Shown: positions 16,291 through 19,811 of the stretch, piece after piece
How the letters are laid out: every line of letters starts with the position of its first letter
Position numbering within the stretch: position 1 is the stretch's first letter
Assembly (NCBI GenBank): GCA_022822575.1
Contig: JAJEBJ010000080.1
Span: forward strand, 1-19,811
DNA: 19,811 bases
Source: Alphaproteobacteria bacterium
Lineage (GTDB): Bacteria; Pseudomonadota; Alphaproteobacteria; SP197
Direction: 5' to 3'
Position numbers and translations under genes: made by a program
The notes under the pieces: model-generated
Told to the model about the DNA's origin: nothing
The model's database searches: none
The model's input: the letters and a program-made list of their open reading frames with translations, nothing else

Positions 16291-16854
16291 TCAGCCGGTG
16301 GTGTCGGGACGGCGGTGACGCATCAGGAACGGGGTCTGGGCCACGGCGAAGAGCATCGTCAGGCCGAGAATGCCGAACACTTTGAAGAACACCCAGGTCT
16401 CTTCATCCTGGGTGCGCCAGACGAGTTCGTTGAGACCGGCCATTGCCGTGAAAAAGAACGCGAACCTGATGGAAAGAGTGCGCCAGGCTTCGTCGACCAG
16501 ATCAAAGGCGCCGCCCAGGACGAACTTCAGCGGCGAGCGTCCCATGGCAACGCCGCCGGCGAGAAGCGCGGCAAACAGCAGTTGAACGATCGTCGGTTTC
16601 ATCTTGATGAAGGTCGCGTCCTGGAGTGCCAGAGTGAGGCCGCCGAAGACACAGACCAGAACGGCCGTCACCACCGCCATCTTCGGCACGTGCCGCGCCA
16701 CCAGGTATCCCAGGGTGACGGCGCCGAGGGTCGCCAGCACCAGCACTCCTGTCGCCACCATCAGGTCGGCCAGCAGGTAGGCGGCTAGAAACAGGGCAAG
16801 CGGCCCGTAATCGGTTGCCGGTGTCAGCCACCCCGGCTTGTGTCCTCGATCCAT
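16291..16854 (-). CDS. ispZ: Inner membrane-spanning septation protein A (IspZ/YciB)
   Basis: The 187-residue protein is nearly all hydrophobic helices (about 17-35, 36-53, 57-75, 88-105, 127-143 and 157-176), with the family segments DATFIKMKPTIVQLLFA at 79-95 and GLNELVWR at 140-147, then TWVFFKVFGILGLT at 153-166. Family members sit in the inner membrane and were linked to septation in Shigella and to envelope synthesis in E. coli. The ATG at 16854 was chosen because GAAGAG lies 8 nt upstream and it matches the usual amino end; the frame stays open to 16920. It is divergent from the cupin gene with 64 bp between the starts, so their promoters must overlap or lie within coding DNA. Confidence 0.93.
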   Translation of the reverse strand: MDRGHKPGWLTPATDYGPLALFLAAYLLADLMVATGVLVLATLGAVTLGYLVARHVPKMAVVTAVLVCVFGGLTLALQDATFIKMKPTIVQLLFAALLAGGVAMGRSPLKFVLGGAFDLVDEAWRTLSIRFAFFFTAMAGLNELVWRTQDEETWVFFKVFGILGLTMLFAVAQTPFLMRHRRPDTTG

Positions 16855-16918
16855 TGCCCGCACTCTTCGACCGGTTTCCCGCCCACCATGGCAAAGAGAG
16901 GCCAACGAGGAAAGAGCC

Positions 16919-17548
16919 ATGCTTCACAATGGTATCGGCGCACGCTTCGAACACCTGCGCCAGGAAATCCTGAGCTTCATCGCCAGCCAGGATGACGAGG
17001 CAACGTCACGGCCGTGTTCCATTCTTTCCCGGGAACTTGCCGCCGCACGCCTGCCGGACCGGATCCAGCGCGCGCGGCGGCTTCCGGGCTGCCGCCATCT
17101 CGATGCAGCCCTCTCCATGGCGAAGGACGGTCCCATGGCCAGCCTCGCCAGCGCCTTTGCCGCGCTGGAGCCCTCGCTGCGCTGGATCCGCAGCGAGCAC
17201 TATCGCGATAGCCTTGGCGACGACTACATGAACAACTATTGCTACACCAACATTCTGGGTTTCGAGGCCCTCATTCCCCACGACCGTGTCGTGGCAGCCT
17301 TCTTCGTGATCGGTCCCGGACGGCACTATCCACGTCACCATCACGAAGCCGAGGAAATCTACTATCCCTTCGGCGGCGATACGCTGTGGGGGCAGGATGA
17401 CGCTCCTCCCCGACCACGCCCACCAGGGACGCCGGTTCACAACACCCCCTGGCTTCCCCACGAGATGGTCACCCGCACCACACCGCTCTTCACGTTCTGC
17501 CTCTGGATTTCACCAGGGCCGATTCAACTCGCCCAACTGACCGGCTGA
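16919..17548 (+). CDS. DMSP lyase family cupin (DddQ-like)
   Basis: This 209-residue protein has a carboxy-terminal cupin domain. Motif 1 fits G(x)5HxH(x)3E(x)6G exactly between Gly134 and Gly153, and the second histidine region is PPGTPVHNTPWLPH at about 168-181. Taken with the segment NNYCYTNILG before it, this resembles the dimethylsulfoniopropionate lyase family. Tyr137, His140, His142, Glu146, Tyr148 and His181 line up with the DddQ metal ligands and catalytic tyrosine (Tyr120, His123, His125, Glu129, Tyr131, His163 as I remember them). Such enzymes split DMSP to dimethyl sulfide and acrylate, but many relatives have unknown substrates. The ATG at 16919 has GAGGAAAG upstream. An alpha/beta hydrolase follows after 11 bp. 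Identification as a family member is firm; DMSP as substrate is inference. Confidence 0.8.
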   Translation: MLHNGIGARFEHLRQEILSFIASQDDEATSRPCSILSRELAAARLPDRIQRARRLPGCRHLDAALSMAKDGPMASLASAFAALEPSLRWIRSEHYRDSLGDDYMNNYCYTNILGFEALIPHDRVVAAFFVIGPGRHYPRHHHEAEEIYYPFGGDTLWGQDDAPPRPRPPGTPVHNTPWLPHEMVTRTTPLFTFCLWISPGPIQLAQLTG

Positions 17549-17559
17549 AGGGACCCGCC

Positions 17560-18369
17560 ATGGACCATGCCACGCTCAGAACCACCGACGTGTCCCTCCA
17601 CTGGGTCCGTTCGGGAGCCGGGCCGGACATTGTCTGGTGTCCGGGCGGGGACCAGACCGGTGAGGAATGGGAGGAACAGTTCAGCTTCTTTCCGGACTAC
17701 CGCTGCACAAGCTTTGATCCGCGTGGCGCCGGGCGCACTGTCAGCCATCGCCCGCCACCCTGGCCGATCGCCACCTACGCCGATGATGTCGCGACCCTGA
17801 TCAGGGAAGTCTGCAATCCTCCGGTCGTGATCGTCGGCCTTTCCATGGGTGCGCTCATCGTCCAGGAAATGCTGCTGGCCTCGCCGGAACTCGTACGCCT
17901 GGGGATCGCCATGGGAACATCGGGCTCCAAGGGCGGTTTCATCGCTGAATGGGAGGATGCCGAGATCAGGTTCCGGGAGGCGGGTCACCGGCTGCCTCCC
18001 GACTTTGCCCTCGCCCACTACGCCCTGCTGATGTACCCGTCAGAGGTTCTGGGCGACAACGAGATGTGGGAGAGGTGCAAGCCGGTGGTGGCCGCGGCCT
18101 ACGCCGAGCGCGACGGCGACATGCTGGCCGCCCAGTGGCAGGCCTGTCTCGACTACTCGTCCATGGACCGGCTCGCCGGCTGTACGCGTCCGCTCCACGT
18201 GATCGCCTTCGACCAGGACATGCAGACGCCACCGGCCCGAGGCCGCCTGGTCGCCGAGGCGGCCGCCGATGGCCACTTCCACCTTCTCGAGGGCCTGGGG
18301 CACTGCTCGCTCTTCCGGCACAGGCCCGAAACCGTCGCTGGCAAGATTCGCGAGATCATCGCCAGCTGA
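17560..18369 (+). CDS. Alpha/beta hydrolase
   Basis: The 269-residue protein has the alpha/beta hydrolase order: an oxyanion-type loop CPGGDQTGEEW at 27-37, FDPRGAGRT at 52-60, the nucleophile elbow GLSMGA at 93-98 (Ser95), an acid in AFDQDMQTPP (Asp218 or Asp220), and the catalytic histidine in EGLGHCSLF (His248). No signal peptide is seen, so it is cytoplasmic. The substrate is not evident; esterase, thioesterase, lactonase or C-C hydrolase activity are all possible. The AAGGGA before the ATG overlaps the end of the cupin gene, and the 11-bp gap says they share a transcript, so it may act on a product or analogue of the cupin reaction. Confidence 0.9.
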   Translation: MDHATLRTTDVSLHWVRSGAGPDIVWCPGGDQTGEEWEEQFSFFPDYRCTSFDPRGAGRTVSHRPPPWPIATYADDVATLIREVCNPPVVIVGLSMGALIVQEMLLASPELVRLGIAMGTSGSKGGFIAEWEDAEIRFREAGHRLPPDFALAHYALLMYPSEVLGDNEMWERCKPVVAAAYAERDGDMLAAQWQACLDYSSMDRLAGCTRPLHVIAFDQDMQTPPARGRLVAEAAADGHFHLLEGLGHCSLFRHRPETVAGKIREIIAS

Positions 18370-18395
18370 AAACCCGTCATTCGTCGTCCGGGCAC

Positions 18396-18424
18396 TTGAC
18401 ATGGCCGCCATGGCGGGAGTGATG
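18396..18424 (+). promoter_or_regulatory. Candidate promoter with palindromic operator before the MFS gene
   Basis: A perfect TTGACA stands at 18396-18401, preceded by C (the alphaproteobacterial form CTTGACA). A perfect 12-bp palindrome CCGCCATGGCGG (18405-18416) fills the spacer. The hexamer at the -10 position (GTGATG, 17 nt) is poor. It lies in the 83-bp gap between hydrolase and transporter. Confidence 0.35.
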
Positions 18425-18452
18425 ATGGTCCGTCCGTGCGGGGATCGCATTC

Positions 18453-19634
18453 GTGCCGGTTCGTCTTGTTCGAATGCTGAACATCGAGGGCATTCCCCAT
18501 GCCTTCGAACTGGCCCTGATACAGGGTCTCATGATCCTGGCCCTAGCCATACCGGTCACCGTCTTTCCGCTGCGTGCATTCGAACTGCTGGGCGACACGC
18601 AGCAGGTGAGCGTGCTCTTCACGGCCGTCGGAATCATGGGTCTGGGTGGAGCGCTCGCGCTGCCCTACATGCTGGCACGACTGGGACGATACCGTGTCAT
18701 CTTGTTCGGTTTCGCAAGTGTGCTGGTGTCCGCCCTTTTCTTTCCGATGGAAAGTGGACTGGCCTTCTTCCTCGCCGTCGTTCTCTACACCTGGGGGTTC
18801 TTTGCCGCCGACATCGTCATCAACATGGTCATTATCGAACGGGTGGGTCGGCGAAGTTTCGTGCGCTTCGAGGCGGTGCGCATGGCTGTGCTGGGTCTTG
18901 CCTTCGCCCTGGGCCCTTGGGGCGGTGTCCAGCTCTCGTCACTCATCGGACTGTGGGCTCCCTTCGCGGCGATGGCGCTCCTGGCGCTGGCGACGGGTGC
19001 CTGGATCCTGTGGCGGCGCTACGTGACACCTTCAACGAGAATGGTCCGCGGCCATTCGAATCCACTGCGCTTCATTCCACGTTTCTCCAGACAGCCCCGC
19101 CTGCGTCTCGCCTATGTGCTGGCCCTGGCGCGTTCTGCCTGGTGGTCGGTGTTCTTCATCTACACCCCGATCTACTGCGTCAACAACGGCTTTACCGACG
19201 CGGATGCCGGTCTCATCGTTTCCATTGGCAGTCTCTTTGTCATGCTGGCCCCGTTGTGGGGGCGGCTGGGCGCCTCGCTTGGCATGCGCCGGCACCTCAT
19301 CGTCGGTTATCTCGCCACTGCCGTCGTCTCGGTCGCGGCAACGCTGCTCGCTTTCCTGCCCGATGTCGTTATCGGCCTCATTCTGGTGGCGTGCCTTTGC
19401 GCCTCATGGATCGATGCCGTGGGCAATGCACCGTTCGTGCGTGCGGTCCACCCGCACGAACGGGCAGAAATGATGTCCCTTTACACGACCTACAGGGAGT
19501 TCGGGCGCATCGTCCCCCAGAGCGTCTTCGCCGTCGTGCTGCTGGTTCTTCCTCTGTCGACGGTCTTTGCCTGGGTCGGCCTCGGTATGGCGGCGGGAGC
19601 CTGGTATTCCCGCTACATCCCGAAACGCTACTGA
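18453..19634 (+). CDS. Major facilitator superfamily transporter
   Basis: The 393-residue protein has about twelve hydrophobic segments in two halves split by a basic loop near 190-215 (WRRYVTPSTRMVRG; PRFSRQPRLRLAY), the size and layout of an MFS permease. Short basic turns after the second helices (LARLGRYR near 75-82 and RLGASLGMRRH near 271-281) correspond to the usual MFS loop motif. The start is a GTG at 18453 with GGGGAT about 9 nt upstream; an ATG at residue 8 (18474) lacks a ribosome site. Substrate and direction are unknown. It lies 83 bp after the hydrolase gene with its own candidate promoter and may serve the cupin/hydrolase pair. It converges on the partial gene at the right edge. 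Confidence 0.88.
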   Translation: MPVRLVRMLNIEGIPHAFELALIQGLMILALAIPVTVFPLRAFELLGDTQQVSVLFTAVGIMGLGGALALPYMLARLGRYRVILFGFASVLVSALFFPMESGLAFFLAVVLYTWGFFAADIVINMVIIERVGRRSFVRFEAVRMAVLGLAFALGPWGGVQLSSLIGLWAPFAAMALLALATGAWILWRRYVTPSTRMVRGHSNPLRFIPRFSRQPRLRLAYVLALARSAWWSVFFIYTPIYCVNNGFTDADAGLIVSIGSLFVMLAPLWGRLGASLGMRRHLIVGYLATAVVSVAATLLAFLPDVVIGLILVACLCASWIDAVGNAPFVRAVHPHERAEMMSLYTTYREFGRIVPQSVFAVVLLVLPLSTVFAWVGLGMAAGAWYSRYIPKRY

Positions 19635-19640
19635 GCGGCT

Positions 19641-19811
19641 TCAGGCCGCGTAGTCCGGTTCTCCGGCATCAAGCACATCGCGCATGGCGCGAAAGAACCG
19701 GTCGGAACGCGGTCGTTCACGTGCGTCGCGGCCAATCGCCGCGGCAATGCCGGGAGGGATTTCCTCGAGCGTGTGCCCGTCTCCTGTGGCAAGGATCTGG
19801 TACATGCATGC
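19641..19811 (-). CDS. Unidentified protein, C-terminal fragment (cut by window edge)
   Basis: An open minus-strand frame enters from the right edge and ends at a TGA at 19643-19641, 6 bp from the MFS stop. The visible end is about 56 residues: MYQILATGDGHTLEEIPPG, then IAAAIGRDARERPRSDRFF, then RAMRDVLDAGEPDYAA. Codon choice (G/C-rich third positions) suits coding. An ATG at 19805 could be internal or a start. I do not recognise the family from this tail, which looks like the end of a soluble enzyme rather than a membrane protein. The convergent arrangement with the transporter says nothing of its role. Confidence 0.55.
   Translation of the reverse strand, partial: ACMYQILATGDGHTLEEIPPGIAAAIGRDARERPRSDRFFRAMRDVLDAGEPDYAA

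Overview
The window reads as a chromosomal segment of a GC-rich alphaproteobacterium. The gene order yebC-ruvC-ruvA-ruvB-ybgC-tolQ-tolR-tolA-tolB-pal-cpoB-tilS-ftsH-folP-glmM, a TrcR (DUF1013) gene, which is a family largely restricted to Alphaproteobacteria, and a quinone oxidoreductase divergent from yebC all point to that class, most like Rhodospirillales and relatives. A cupin of the DMSP lyase type would suit a marine or algae-associated life, but that is inference. I see no rRNA, tRNA, CRISPR array or insertion sequence.

Left and centre (1-14147, minus strand). Sixteen genes run in one direction from yebC at 14147 down to a partial phzF-family gene at the left edge. Most junctions are tight: ATGA overlaps at ruvC/ruvA, ruvA/ruvB and folP/glmM, a TTGA overlap at ftsH/folP, an 8-bp overlap at ruvB/ybgC, a 1-bp overlap at tolQ/tolR and a 10-bp overlap at cpoB/tilS. 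Three wider gaps (201 bp tolA-tolB, 139 bp tolB-pal, 127 bp pal-cpoB) carry candidate promoters or hairpins and probably split the run into several overlapping transcripts. By function the run holds a putative translation/regulatory factor (YebC), Holliday-junction processing (RuvCAB), envelope constriction and outer-membrane tethering (YbgC, TolQRAB-Pal-CpoB), tRNA modification (TilS), membrane protease (FtsH), folate synthesis (FolP) and cell-wall precursor synthesis (GlmM).

Right (14148-19811). A 249-bp divergent region with several inverted repeats separates yebC from a PIG3-type NAD(P)H quinone oxidoreductase on the plus strand, followed by trcR. ispZ (septation protein A) lies on the minus strand, convergent with trcR. 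Diverging from ispZ with only 64 bp between is a plus-strand trio: a cupin with the residues expected of a DddQ-type DMSP lyase, an alpha/beta hydrolase 11 bp downstream, and an MFS transporter with its own candidate promoter. The right edge holds the C-terminal end of an unidentified minus-strand gene.

The least ordinary parts are the DMSP-lyase-like cupin/hydrolase/transporter module, the TolA with a short Pro/Glu-rich TonB-like linker, the TTG starts of ftsH and folP, and the structured divergent region before the quinone oxidoreductase gene. No clearly new system is visible; the cupin module is the best candidate for undescribed chemistry.
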